From: CAYVQZ01 sp964453435
Lineage (GTDB): Bacteria > Abyssobacteria > SURF-5
Direction of reading: 5' to 3'
DNA: 64,000 bases
NCBI GenBank assembly: GCA_964453435.1
Contig: CAYVQZ010000009.1
Span: 29,434 to 93,433, forward strand
Part shown: piece after piece, positions 8,641-16,789 of the stretch
How the letters are laid out: every line of letters begins with the position of its first letter
Numbering within the stretch: the stretch's first letter is position 1
Made by a program: the position numbers and the translations under genes
The notes under the pieces: generated by a model
Seen by the model: the letters and a program-made list of their open reading frames with translations, nothing else
Told to the model about the DNA's origin: nothing
The model's database searches: none

Positions 8641-8685
8641 GGGTTATTGGGGGACACCATTCGGCATGGTGTCCCCCAATAACCC
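8641..8685. repeat. Perfect 20-bp stem-loop between hpf and lptB
   Basis: The arms 8641-8660 and 8666-8685 are perfect reverse complements around a five-base loop (TCGGC). The core (TTGGGGGACACCAT, loop, ATGGTGTCCCCCAA) recurs with two arm mismatches at 29372-29404, so it is a dispersed element rather than a one-off terminator. It has no T-run. It could still insulate the lptCAB transcript from the hpf promoter. Confidence 0.85.
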
Positions 8686-8727
8686 CTGAACGAATCACGC
8701 GCATTGCGTCCGTAATTCTTCGCACAG

Positions 8728-8750
8728 CGCCTTGCGCCAGGCGCAAGGCG
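8728..8750. repeat. Perfect 11-bp inverted repeat just after lptB
   Basis: CGCCTTGCGCC (8728-8738) and GGCGCAAGGCG (8740-8750) pair around a single base. It lies eight bases downstream of the lptB stop on the minus strand and may act in termination or 3'-end protection, although no T-run follows. The rest of 8283-8757 carries no gene; in many proteobacteria this position between lptB and hpf holds rpoN, which is absent here. Confidence 0.7.
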
Positions 8751-8757
8751 AACACAA

Positions 8758-9561
8758 TCATTGTCCGGATTCCGTCGACCTTCGCGGCCGCTTCTTCTTT
8801 TTCACGCGGGGCCTCTGAAATTGAAACTGTTCGCCCAGGTAGACCTGTCGCGCGCGCGGGCTGGTAACGAGTTCATGCGAACTCCCGGACACTTCCACCC
8901 TGCCCTCGTAGATGAGGTATGCGCGGTCCACGACCTCGAGCGTCTCGCGGACGCTGTGGTCCGTCAGCAGGATGCCGATGCCGCGCTCTTTCAGGTCCCG
9001 AATGAGTTCCTGCAGGCTGAACACGGAGATGGGGTCCACCCCGGAAAACGGTTCGTCGAGCATGATGAAATAGGGCGAATTGACCAGCGAACGACAGATT
9101 TCCAGCCGTCTTCGTTCCCCGCCGGAAAGCGTGTAGGCGCGTTGCTTGGCGAGATGGCCAAGCTTGAACTCTTCGAGCAACCGGTCGGCTTTTTCTTTTC
9201 GCTCCACGGCCGCACAACCGGAGTACTCCAAAATGGCAAGCAGGTTCTCCTCCACGGTCAGCTTCTGAAAAACCGACGAATCCTGCGGAAGATAGCTGAT
9301 CCCCAATCGCGCGCGCTTGTACATCGGCAACCGGGTTATCTTTCGGCCGTTGAGCAGCACCTCTCCCTTATCCGGAGGAACGAGCCCGATTACCATATTG
9401 AACGTGGTCGTTTTGCCCGCGCCGTTGGGACCCAACAACCCGACTATTTCGCCCGACGTAAGCTCCAGCGAGACGGAATCCACAACCTTCCGGTCCCTGT
9501 AATATTTATCCAACGACACCGTGAGAAGCGATGCCCTGCCTGATGACGGCTGCGCTTTCAT
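8758..9561 (-). CDS. lptB: Lipopolysaccharide export ABC transporter ATPase LptB
   Basis: A 267-residue ABC ATPase powering LptB2FG, which extracts lipopolysaccharide from the inner membrane. Walker A GPNGAGKTT (about residues 39-47), signature LSGGERRRLEICRSL, Walker B YFIMLDEPFSGVDP and the switch His in LLTDHSV are all present. It is slightly longer than E. coli LptB (241), with a basic C-terminal tail (VKKKKRPRRSTESGQ). Its start overlaps the lptA stop by four bases. LptF/LptG are not in the window. The presence of this set indicates an outer membrane with LPS. Confidence 0.96.
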   Translation of the reverse strand: MKAQPSSGRASLLTVSLDKYYRDRKVVDSVSLELTSGEIVGLLGPNGAGKTTTFNMVIGLVPPDKGEVLLNGRKITRLPMYKRARLGISYLPQDSSVFQKLTVEENLLAILEYSGCAAVERKEKADRLLEEFKLGHLAKQRAYTLSGGERRRLEICRSLVNSPYFIMLDEPFSGVDPISVFSLQELIRDLKERGIGILLTDHSVRETLEVVDRAYLIYEGRVEVSGSSHELVTSPRARQVYLGEQFQFQRPRVKKKKRPRRSTESGQ

Positions 9562-10106
9562 TCCGCAGATGCTTCCTCAAACGCTTCCGGGTACACGATT
9601 CCCCGCACATTCCCCTCGGCCACAACATCATCTGAATCCAGAAAAATGGTTATCTTGTTCGCGCTCAGTTCGCCGCGCGCATCGCGAACATACGGGTCGA
9701 TCAAAAGTTCAATGATGTTTTCCCCGCCCCGATACACGGCGAGTTCGGCCGTCGCCACACTGCCCAGCCGGCTTATCTTCACATGCCCCTCGGCTTCCAT
9801 TTTCTCGACTTCCTTCAAGTCCTGCTCGTAATAAATCGTGATCTTTTCGGCCTTGATTCTCGTCTCTTCCTTCGCTTTGTCAATCATGATGATGTCGACC
9901 GCTCCCTCGAACACTTGCGGTTTTGCTTTCTGGCGGGTGAGCGTCATCGAATCGGCGTGAATCAGGCGAAACTCCTCGACCTCCGGCGCCCGCGCGGCTA
10001 TTCCCGCGGCCGATTCCTGATCGTCGCCCGCCGTTTCCTCGGCCGAATGAACAGGCACGGAAAGGGAGACTGCAAGCAGCAGTGCGCCCATCCAGACGCG
10101 AATCAT
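9558..10106 (-). CDS. lptA: LPS transport periplasmic bridge protein LptA
   Basis: A 182-residue OstA/LptA-fold protein. It starts with a Sec signal peptide (MIRVWMGALLLAVSLSVPVHSAEE, cleavage likely after HSA), then a beta-jellyroll region with FRLIHADSMTLTRQKAKPQV, VEKMEAEGHVKIS and ELSANKITIFLDSDDVVAEG. LptA oligomers form the periplasmic bridge carrying LPS to the outer membrane. Four-base overlaps with lptB and lptC indicate a translationally coupled lptC-lptA-lptB unit. It is typical in length. Confidence 0.92.
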   Translation of the reverse strand: MIRVWMGALLLAVSLSVPVHSAEETAGDDQESAAGIAARAPEVEEFRLIHADSMTLTRQKAKPQVFEGAVDIIMIDKAKEETRIKAEKITIYYEQDLKEVEKMEAEGHVKISRLGSVATAELAVYRGGENIIELLIDPYVRDARGELSANKITIFLDSDDVVAEGNVRGIVYPEAFEEASAE

Positions 10107-10678
10107 AAATCCATATCCTCCTTATGCACTATGCCCTCCACCTGATAGATTTTGAATGTCTCGAGTTCGGGCAGAAGATGGAAGCGCTTCCCCTTGATGA
10201 TAGAGCCGCCGCTGGTTATCCTCACGTTTCCCTCGCCGTCGAGCGTCCCGGCTTCCTGGTCCCATTTCAGAACGTCGGCCCTCATACGTCTCCCATCGGA
10301 AGTCTCCACCACCACATTGCCGCGAAGCAGCGCATTGCGCGTATCAGGCTCGTAAACGCCGGAATCGCCTGTGACAACGACCGTCCCGCCGTCTTCCGCA
10401 TAATAGGTCATTCTGACATCGTTCAGCTTCGTCGGGCCCTCCATCATTTGTTCGACCGATTTCGCCACCAGCTCCCACTGAAGCCGGCCTCCCTTGCTTT
10501 GAATATAGCGCACATCCTGCAATTCCTGCGAGATCTCGAGGGAAACCCCTGTCTCCTGTTCGGGAACACGCTCGGCCGTGGAGGGAAGAGCCAGTTTCTC
10601 CGGTTCGTCGGAACACGACCCCAATGCTATCAGAATGAAAAGAGCTATAAAGAGAGGGGAGCATCGTGTTATTCTCAT
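10103..10678 (-). CDS. lptC: LPS export inner-membrane protein LptC (lipoprotein-like)
   Basis: A 191-residue LptC/YrbK-family protein with an N-terminal hydrophobic segment ending in a lipobox-like LGSC (SPLFIALFILIALGSCS), so it may be lipidated rather than simply membrane-spanning. The periplasmic beta domain shows LQDVRYIQSKGGRLQWELVAK, DVRMTYYAEDGGTVVVTGDSG and VLKWDQEAGTLDGEG. It passes LPS from LptB2FG to LptA. The ATG at 10678 is preferred over the one at 10687 because a promoter at 10686-10714 would begin transcription almost exactly there, giving a leaderless message. Confidence 0.88.
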   Translation of the reverse strand: MRITRCSPLFIALFILIALGSCSDEPEKLALPSTAERVPEQETGVSLEISQELQDVRYIQSKGGRLQWELVAKSVEQMMEGPTKLNDVRMTYYAEDGGTVVVTGDSGVYEPDTRNALLRGNVVVETSDGRRMRADVLKWDQEAGTLDGEGNVRITSGGSIIKGKRFHLLPELETFKIYQVEGIVHKEDMDL

Positions 10679-10685
10679 CGATGCC

Positions 10686-10714
10686 ATTGTAGTTCATCGG
10701 CAAATCTTTGACAA
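10686..10714 (-). promoter_or_regulatory. Promoter overlapping the lptC start (possible leaderless mRNA)
   Basis: On the minus strand TTGTCA (10709-10714), a 17-base spacer and TACAAT (10686-10691). The expected start site seven to eight bases downstream of the -10 box falls at about 10678-10679, the first base of the lptC ATG. No Shine-Dalgarno-like sequence is visible upstream of either candidate ATG. Confidence 0.65.
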
Positions 10715-10746
10715 GGCGCCCCGGCCTGCGAATCAAAAAGCGCCTC

Positions 10747-10868
10747 GGAGACTGTCTCACGATTACCAAGCGCAGGGGACTGTCCCAGATTTACGGGCAC
10801 GAAGTGCCGTAGAATCGGGACTGTCCCCGAAGCGAACAACCTTCACCATGAATCGTGAGACAGTCTCC
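10747..10868. repeat. Dispersed non-coding element with 18-bp terminal inverted repeats
   Basis: A 122-bp element in the lptC-coaX gap. The ends GGAGACTGTCTCACGATT (10747-10764) and AATCGTGAGACAGTCTCC (10851-10868) are perfect reverse complements. The interior carries two GGGACTGTCCC blocks and a GGGCAC-GAA-GTGCC hairpin, then GAACAACCTTCACCAT. Relatives lie near 29433, 31652, 48995 and 56162. No open frame is present, so it resembles a miniature inverted-repeat element. Confidence 0.8.
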
Positions 10869-10881
10869 TCGGGGGCATCGC

Positions 10882-11649
10882 TCATGGCCGGTTCTTTTCG
10901 TAGATAATCCGGAGGCCCACCAGCGTGAGCAGCGGGCTCACTTCCTCTATCTCCTTGGAATGCTCTGCGATTATGCGAGCGTACCCTCCCGTGGCGATGA
11001 CGCGAGGGTCGCCTTCCATCTCCTTCCGTATGCGCCGAACCATGCCGTCCACCAACTCGGCATAGCCGAAAACGAGGCCCGACTTGATGCTCGACGCCGT
11101 ATCTTTTCCGATCACTGTTCGCGGCGCGACGAGTTCGACGCGGGGCAGTTTCGCCGTCCTCTGAAACAGAGCTTCCGCGGAAATCGAGATGCCCGGCACG
11201 ATTGCTCCCCCCAGGTACTGCGCCTTTCCGGAGATTGCGTCGAATGTGGTTGCCGTGCCGAAATCGACGATGATGAGCGGACAGCCGTACAACTGAATGC
11301 CTGCAACGGAATTTACTATCCTGTCGGCGCCGACCTCCCGCGGGTTGTCGTACATAATCGACAGGCCCGTTTTGACGCCGGGTTCAACGACAACGGGTGT
11401 CACGCGAAAGTACCGGGCGCAAACATCTTCGAGCATGCCTTGAAGCGGCGGAACGACCGATGAGATACAGACCCCGTCCACCGACGTCGTATCAAGGTTG
11501 GCCTCGCGGAAGAGGTTTCTCAGAATCACCCAGAACTCGTCGGCCGACTTCCGAAAGTCGGTCGAAAGACGCCAATTCACGAGGAGTTCCTCGCCGTCGT
11601 AGGCACCCATGACGGTTTGCGTGTTGCCGACATCAATAACGAGTAACAT
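10882..11649 (-). CDS. coaX: Type III pantothenate kinase
   Basis: A 255-residue CoaX, catalysing ATP-dependent phosphorylation of pantothenate, the first step of coenzyme A synthesis. The ASKHA fold motifs are clear: LLVIDVGNTQTVMGAYDG at the N-terminus, VGADRIVNSVAGIQLYG, IIVDFGTATTFDAI, and PGISISAEALFQRTAKLPRVE. The length is typical (about 255-260). It follows birA on the same strand after about 100 bases; the coaX-birA-nadC neighbourhood is common in bacteria. Confidence 0.96.
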   Translation of the reverse strand: MLLVIDVGNTQTVMGAYDGEELLVNWRLSTDFRKSADEFWVILRNLFREANLDTTSVDGVCISSVVPPLQGMLEDVCARYFRVTPVVVEPGVKTGLSIMYDNPREVGADRIVNSVAGIQLYGCPLIIVDFGTATTFDAISGKAQYLGGAIVPGISISAEALFQRTAKLPRVELVAPRTVIGKDTASSIKSGLVFGYAELVDGMVRRIRKEMEGDPRVIATGGYARIIAEHSKEIEEVSPLLTLVGLRIIYEKNRP

Positions 11650-11750
11650 TCCCGTTCACCCCTGCTTTTTCCGCACCCTTCCCTTGCCCGCAGGTTCTTT
11701 CAGGTGTCAACCCAATCATGCCGACACTGCCTGCGTTGCCTCGTGGCGAA

Positions 11751-12722
11751 TCACCGCACGATCGTCACATCGCCATACGCGACTGTCTCGAGGCGGCCGC
11801 CCTCGACTTCGACCAGGAGTGAACCGTCCCGGTCGAGGTCCCTCGCAACCCCTTCTATGCTTCCATCGCGCAACTGTACCCTGACATGTCTGCCAAGCGT
11901 GCAGGAAAGGTTCCGCCATTCGTTCAGCAGGTCCGCTCCGCCCTTTTCCGTGAAACAGACATACAGGCGGTCGAGTTCGCGAAGCGCCGCCCTGAACACC
12001 TCAGCCCGGTCGAAGAGATGACCCGCTTCGAGCAGCATCGATGTGGCGACCGACGCTATGTCCGGCGGAAACATCGAGTGCGTTTGGTTCACATTCAGGC
12101 CGAAACTTGCGATGACATATCTGACTTGGTCTTGCTCGGCCACCATTTCCGTAAGCGCCCCGCAAATCTTCTGACCGTTCGCGAGAACATCGTTCGGCCA
12201 TTTGATCCTCGCTTCAATGCCATAGCGCTCGATTAACACCTTTGCCACGCTCACCGCCGTCATCAGGGTGAGCTTCGGCGCCTCCCGGGGCGATATCGCC
12301 GGCCGAAGAATGATCGATGTCCATATGCCGCTGCCGGCGGGAGAACTCCATTTCCGGCCCAGCCTGCCCCGCCCCCCCGTCTGGAATTCGGCCACGATGA
12401 CGGTTCCCTCGGGACACCCCGCAAGGGCGAGCGCGCTGGCGACATCGATGGTCGAGGAGACAGAATCGTATGAAAGCACGGTTGTACCGATGATGCGCGT
12501 CCCGAGGCCGACCTCGATAGCCACATCGACCGGCCGCTCCGGTTCGCCCTCCAGCCTGTATCCGCGCTTCGCAGACGAATCGATCCGGAATCCCTTCTCT
12601 CGCAAAGCGCCGACGGTCTTCCAAATGGTCGTGCGCGAAACCCCGAGCCTGCGCGCTATCTCCTGGCCGGAGACGTGCGAACCCGTGTCCCGGCGCAAGA
12701 GCTTCAGAACTTCTTTTTCCAT
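11751..12722 (-). CDS. birA: Bifunctional biotin-protein ligase / biotin operon repressor
   Basis: A 323-residue BirA with an N-terminal winged helix (VSGQEIARRLGVSRTTIWKT) and a C-terminal ligase core with GGRGRLGRKWSSPAGSG, IKWPNDVLANGQKICG and the small SH3-like C-terminal domain (LLNEWRNLSCTLGRHVRVQ). It attaches biotin to carboxylase carriers through biotinyl-AMP, and the winged helix suggests it also represses biotin genes, none of which are in the window. The ATG at 12722 is preferred to the GTG at 12737 because GGAAG lies about eight bases upstream. It starts 17 bases after the nadC stop. Confidence 0.95.
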   Translation of the reverse strand: MEKEVLKLLRRDTGSHVSGQEIARRLGVSRTTIWKTVGALREKGFRIDSSAKRGYRLEGEPERPVDVAIEVGLGTRIIGTTVLSYDSVSSTIDVASALALAGCPEGTVIVAEFQTGGRGRLGRKWSSPAGSGIWTSIILRPAISPREAPKLTLMTAVSVAKVLIERYGIEARIKWPNDVLANGQKICGALTEMVAEQDQVRYVIASFGLNVNQTHSMFPPDIASVATSMLLEAGHLFDRAEVFRAALRELDRLYVCFTEKGGADLLNEWRNLSCTLGRHVRVQLRDGSIEGVARDLDRDGSLLVEVEGGRLETVAYGDVTIVR

Positions 12723-12738
12723 GCGAGAATCTTCCACT

Positions 12739-13611
12739 CTATCCCGGCTCCAGCTCCAGGGACATATCGAGAGCCCGAGCGGAGTGGGTCAGCGCGCCCA
12801 CAGAGATGGCATCGACCCCCGTCGCTGCAATCGCGCGAACCGTCCGGAGCGACACGCTGCCCGAGGCCTCCAGAAGAATCGGCTGTCCGGATTTCCGAAC
12901 GATTTCCACCGCAGCGGCAAGCGTGTCGATGTCCATGTTATCCAGGAGTATCGCATCCGCGCCCGCTTCAACCGCCGCCCCGACTTGTTCCAAATTCTCG
13001 GCTTCGACCTCTGTTCTCCGAAGATGGCCGGCTGCCCGCTTTGCCGCCGCGACAGCCATTTTCACCGATTTCGCACCATCGCCCGGCCCGCTTGCGTCCT
13101 GGAGCCTCAGATGGTTGTCCTTTATCAGGATTCCATCATACAGACCGAGCCGATGATTGTGGCCGCCTCCCATCCGAACGGCATACTTTTCAAGAACCCT
13201 GAAACCCGGAGTTGTCTTTCTCGTATCGAGAATCCTCACCGGATAGTCTTGAACCGCATCGACGAATTTCGCCGTGAGAGTGGCAATGCCCGACAGCCGT
13301 TGAAGAAAATTGACCGCCGTGCGCTCGGCGGTAAGAATGGATGCCGCAGGCCCCGACAGCCATGCGAGCCCGCAATTGCGAGATACCCGCGCGCCGTCCT
13401 CGACAAGCTGTTCGAACTCGACGCGCGCGTCGAGCCGGCGAAAGCAGAGTGCGGCAACCGGAATCCCGGCCACCACACCGGCGGACTTCGCAATCAATTG
13501 TCCGCGCGCCGTCGCCTCCCTCGGTATCACGGAATCGGTGGTCACATCTCCGGCCCCGATGTCCTCGACCAAGGCCCCATCGACTATGCGGCACACCTCC
13601 AGAAGATTCAT
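12739..13611 (-). CDS. nadC: Nicotinate-nucleotide pyrophosphorylase (carboxylating)
   Basis: A 290-residue quinolinate phosphoribosyltransferase, making nicotinate mononucleotide in de novo NAD synthesis. Motifs include DIGAGDVTTDSVIP, NFLQRLSGIATLT, ILDTRKTTPGFR, KYAVRMGGGHNHRLGLYDG and VEAENLEQVGAAVEAGADAI. The length and start match the family. NadA and NadB are not in the window. It lies between secDF and birA in the same orientation. Confidence 0.96.
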   Translation of the reverse strand: MNLLEVCRIVDGALVEDIGAGDVTTDSVIPREATARGQLIAKSAGVVAGIPVAALCFRRLDARVEFEQLVEDGARVSRNCGLAWLSGPAASILTAERTAVNFLQRLSGIATLTAKFVDAVQDYPVRILDTRKTTPGFRVLEKYAVRMGGGHNHRLGLYDGILIKDNHLRLQDASGPGDGAKSVKMAVAAAKRAAGHLRRTEVEAENLEQVGAAVEAGADAILLDNMDIDTLAAAVEIVRKSGQPILLEASGSVSLRTVRAIAATGVDAISVGALTHSARALDMSLELEPG

Positions 13612-13635
13612 CTCCGGACTCTTTCCGGCGGGTTC

Positions 13636-16278
13636 CTACGTTTTTGTCACATTGGCTTTCCGCCGTGCCCTCGCCTTCTCGGTTCCCTGCCGTTTCCGCA
13701 AGAAGGTCTGCTGCCAAATGACAAGCGTGGGACTCGCTATAAAGATGGAGGAGTACGTTCCGGTTATGACACCAACGAAAAGGCAAAACGCGAAATCGCG
13801 TGTGACTTCGCTGCCGAGGATATACAGAGTCAGAACGACGAAAAGAGTGGTGAGCGACGTGACGAAGGTCCTCGACAGGGTCTCATTGATGCTCGAATCG
13901 ACGAGCTTCGCGAACTCCTGCCCGCGCCGCATTTTCATGTTTTCGCGGATTCGGTCGAAAACGACGATGGTGTCGTTGATCGAATAACCGAAAATCGTAA
14001 GCAAGGCGGCCACCACCGGCAATTGGATTTCACGCCCCGCGAGCGCGAGCGCGCCCATCGTTATCAAAACATCGTGGAAAAGCGCCAGAACGGCGCCGAC
14101 GGCAAACCGGAACTCGAAGCGAAGCGAAATATATATGATAATGCCCACCGTCGAATACACGATTGCAAGCAACGCCTTGTTCTGAAGGTCCTCGCTCACC
14201 GCCCTCCCCACTTCCTCGGTCCGCTCGATCTCGAACGGTGTTCCAATATTCGCCCGCAGGGAATCGGCTATCCTCTCACCGACAAGCGTCGCGCCCCCGC
14301 CGCTCTCCGGTGTCTCATCGGGGGCCGCGGTCGTCCGAATAAGAATTTCTCGCGGACCGCCGTACTGCTGAACCACGACTTGTGTCAGCCCCGCCTGCGA
14401 CAGCGCCCTTCTCACTTCCTCCGTGGTGGTCGGCTCGTCGAACCTGACCTGCACGATTGTTCCCTGGGCGAAGTCAATACCGAGATTGTCGCTGCCCCGC
14501 GCAATGAATGTGCCCATGCCGACCGCAATAGCAATCAGGGAGACCGTCATCCCGATGTATCGTTTCGGGATAAACGCTATGTGGGTCTCCTTGAGCGCCT
14601 CCATCATGGTGATTCTCGAGAGCCACCTCCGCCTGGTAATCAAATCGAATATCGCGCGCGTCACAAACAGGGCGGTAAACATGCTGATCAAAATGCCGAT
14701 GCTCAGCGTGACGGCGAACCCTTTCACCGGACCCGTGCCGAACTGGAACAGCACAACGGCGGTGATCAGGGTCGTGACGTTGGCGTCCAGGATCGTCAGC
14801 AACGCCTTGGAGTATCCCGTATCGACGGCAGACCGGATTGTCTTCCCCTTTTTCAGCTCTTCCCGGATGCGTTCGAATACGAGCACGTTCGCGTCGACCG
14901 CCATGCCGATTGTCAGAATGATTCCGCCGATGCCCGGCAGCGTGAGGGTTGCCCGAAAATATGTCAGGAACGCAAGCAGAACCACGATGTTCATGAAAAG
15001 CGCAAGGTCGGCAATCGCGCCGGCGACCCGGTAATACACGAGCATGAACACCGCTACGATCACAAGGCTGATGACAGCGGCCCTGAATCCATAGCGAATC
15101 GACTCGATTCCCAGCGTTGGCCCAACCGTCCGCTGCTCGATAATCTCGACCGGCGCCGGCAGCGCGCCGCTCCGGAGCACTATCGCAAGGTCTTCGGCTT
15201 CGTCCAGTGTGAATTGCCCCGTAATCTGTCCCCGGCTCGTTATCTTCGACTGGATGGTCGGCGCCGACTCGACAAAGCCGTCGAGCACTATCGCGAGTTG
15301 TTTGTACAGGTTTGCTTCGGTAAGTTTTCCGAATTGAGCCGCGCCCGCCCGATCCAACTGAAAGTTCACCGCCGCCCCGCCCAACTCGTCGGCGGCGATC
15401 CGCGCGTCCAGAAGGTCGGCGCCCGTCACGGATGCCTCTTTTTCCAAGAGATAGAACATCTGCTGCCCGCGCACCACCTGGCCGCGAACCGGCGCAAGAA
15501 ACGCAGTGCGGGGAATCTTCTGGTCATATTTCGCAAGTATTTGCTCCTTGGGCGCGGGACCATCAAGCACAATGTGAAAGCTGAGCTGTGCGGTCTTTCC
15601 GAGCAGGTCTATGACACGGTCAGGGTCTTCAACGCCGGGCAGTTGGATCAGAATCCGGTCCTCTCCTTCGCGCTGCAAAACGGGCTCGGCGACACCGAAC
15701 TCGTCGACCCGGTTTCGAATCGTCTCCAACGCCTGCCGCACCGACAGGCTGCGCTGGCGTTCGAATTGGCTTCTCGGCATCGAGACCAACAGCCGGTCTC
15801 CGCGGTCCTCTATGTGAAACTGGCCGTCGAAATAGCTGTCTACCGCCCTCTTCACCTCTTCCCGCGGCGACACGGTTATCGGAATCTCTATCCTCTGGTC
15901 CTCGACCTCCATCGAGCCAACAATGAGCCGGTCGTCTATCAGGCGTCTCCTCAGGTTGTTCTTGTGACGAACCATTTCGTTCGTGATCGCCGTTTCCGCG
16001 TCAACCTGCAGCACCAGATGCATTCCGCCCTGAAGGTCCAGACCCAGGTTGAGAATCTTCGTCTTGTCACCCTTGTACCAGCGATACAAGTAGGTCTCGA
16101 TTTTCTCGCCGGCTGTGGGGTCCGGGTTTTCGGCGTCATAGCGGGAATATTCTTCCATCAGCGCCGAGCGTTCGGACTTATCGAGAGTCGTCCATTTTAT
16201 GGTGGGATAGATGTACCACAGGGCCAGCAGCAGGACCGCGCCGATGAGGGCGAAGCGCCAGCCTAATTGCCTGCGCAT
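13636..16278 (-). CDS. secDF: SecDF fusion, proton-driven protein-export accessory
   Basis: One 880-residue protein joins SecD and SecF, which are separate genes in E. coli. The SecD half has an N-terminal membrane helix, a large periplasmic domain (LNLGLDLQGGMHLVLQV, IQLPGVEDPDRVIDLLG) and a six-helix block with GGIILTIGMAVDANVLVFER. The SecF half begins near residue 560 (FIPKRYIGMTVSLIAIAVG) and carries GIDFAQGTIVQVRF and VVAALLTIFGYSINDTIVVF. About twelve membrane segments are expected. It uses the proton gradient to pull translocated proteins across the membrane. yajC lies just upstream, giving the usual yajC-secDF order downstream of tgt. Confidence 0.96.
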   Translation of the reverse strand: MRRQLGWRFALIGAVLLLALWYIYPTIKWTTLDKSERSALMEEYSRYDAENPDPTAGEKIETYLYRWYKGDKTKILNLGLDLQGGMHLVLQVDAETAITNEMVRHKNNLRRRLIDDRLIVGSMEVEDQRIEIPITVSPREEVKRAVDSYFDGQFHIEDRGDRLLVSMPRSQFERQRSLSVRQALETIRNRVDEFGVAEPVLQREGEDRILIQLPGVEDPDRVIDLLGKTAQLSFHIVLDGPAPKEQILAKYDQKIPRTAFLAPVRGQVVRGQQMFYLLEKEASVTGADLLDARIAADELGGAAVNFQLDRAGAAQFGKLTEANLYKQLAIVLDGFVESAPTIQSKITSRGQITGQFTLDEAEDLAIVLRSGALPAPVEIIEQRTVGPTLGIESIRYGFRAAVISLVIVAVFMLVYYRVAGAIADLALFMNIVVLLAFLTYFRATLTLPGIGGIILTIGMAVDANVLVFERIREELKKGKTIRSAVDTGYSKALLTILDANVTTLITAVVLFQFGTGPVKGFAVTLSIGILISMFTALFVTRAIFDLITRRRWLSRITMMEALKETHIAFIPKRYIGMTVSLIAIAVGMGTFIARGSDNLGIDFAQGTIVQVRFDEPTTTEEVRRALSQAGLTQVVVQQYGGPREILIRTTAAPDETPESGGGATLVGERIADSLRANIGTPFEIERTEEVGRAVSEDLQNKALLAIVYSTVGIIIYISLRFEFRFAVGAVLALFHDVLITMGALALAGREIQLPVVAALLTIFGYSINDTIVVFDRIRENMKMRRGQEFAKLVDSSINETLSRTFVTSLTTLFVVLTLYILGSEVTRDFAFCLFVGVITGTYSSIFIASPTLVIWQQTFLRKRQGTEKARARRKANVTKT

Positions 16279-16428
16279 TTAGTACCTCCGAAACACTGCA
16301 CGTGTCATCCGTTCAGGTTGGTGGGGGAAGCATCACGGTTTCGACATAAAAGAACCCTGCTCGTCGGAGAGAGACAGGGCCTGCATTTGCCGCATCGTCA
16401 CAGCGGCAAGTCGCTGAGTGGGCGGTTC

Positions 16429-16767
16429 TTATCTCGACCCTTTCTTTTCTGATTCTTCTTTGTCTCGTACCGTCGCGATGGCGCCGAGGGTAAACCGCAT
16501 GTTCACCTTGTCGGCAACCTCCAGTATGACATCCTTGTCAGTCACTTTGACGACAACGCCATACAGCCCGCCGCTGGTAATCACCTTATCGCCCTTCTGC
16601 AGATTCTTCAGCATCTCCTGATGCTGGCGCTGCCGTTTCGATTGAGGTCGAATCAGCAAAAAATAGAAGACCCCAAACATCAGGATAAGCGGAAAAAGCA
16701 TGCCGCCCAGGGGGGACATGCTCCCGCCGCCGGACTGCGCTTGGGCTGCAAACGCTATAGATTCCAT
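16429..16767 (-). CDS. yajC: Sec translocon accessory subunit YajC
   Basis: A 112-residue protein with one membrane segment (GGMLFPLILMFGVFYFLLIRP), followed by the conserved basic QSKRQRQHQEMLKNLQKGD and the small beta domain VITSGGLYGVVVKVTDKDVI. It associates with SecDF. The start is the first Met of the frame, giving a periplasmic N-terminus of about 20 residues. It lies 22 bases after the tgt stop; about 150 bases separate it from secDF, with no clear gene between. Confidence 0.93.
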   Translation of the reverse strand: MESIAFAAQAQSGGGSMSPLGGMLFPLILMFGVFYFLLIRPQSKRQRQHQEMLKNLQKGDKVITSGGLYGVVVKVTDKDVILEVADKVNMRFTLGAIATVRDKEESEKKGSR

Positions 16768-16789
16768 TGTCTCCCGGACGCTCGGCGTG

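Noticed and set aside
12268..16266. A 1332-codon open frame on the plus strand
   Set aside because: It runs antisense through birA, nadC and secDF, all of which are conserved; its product is Arg/His/Pro-rich without domains. High GC at third codon positions keeps antisense frames open.
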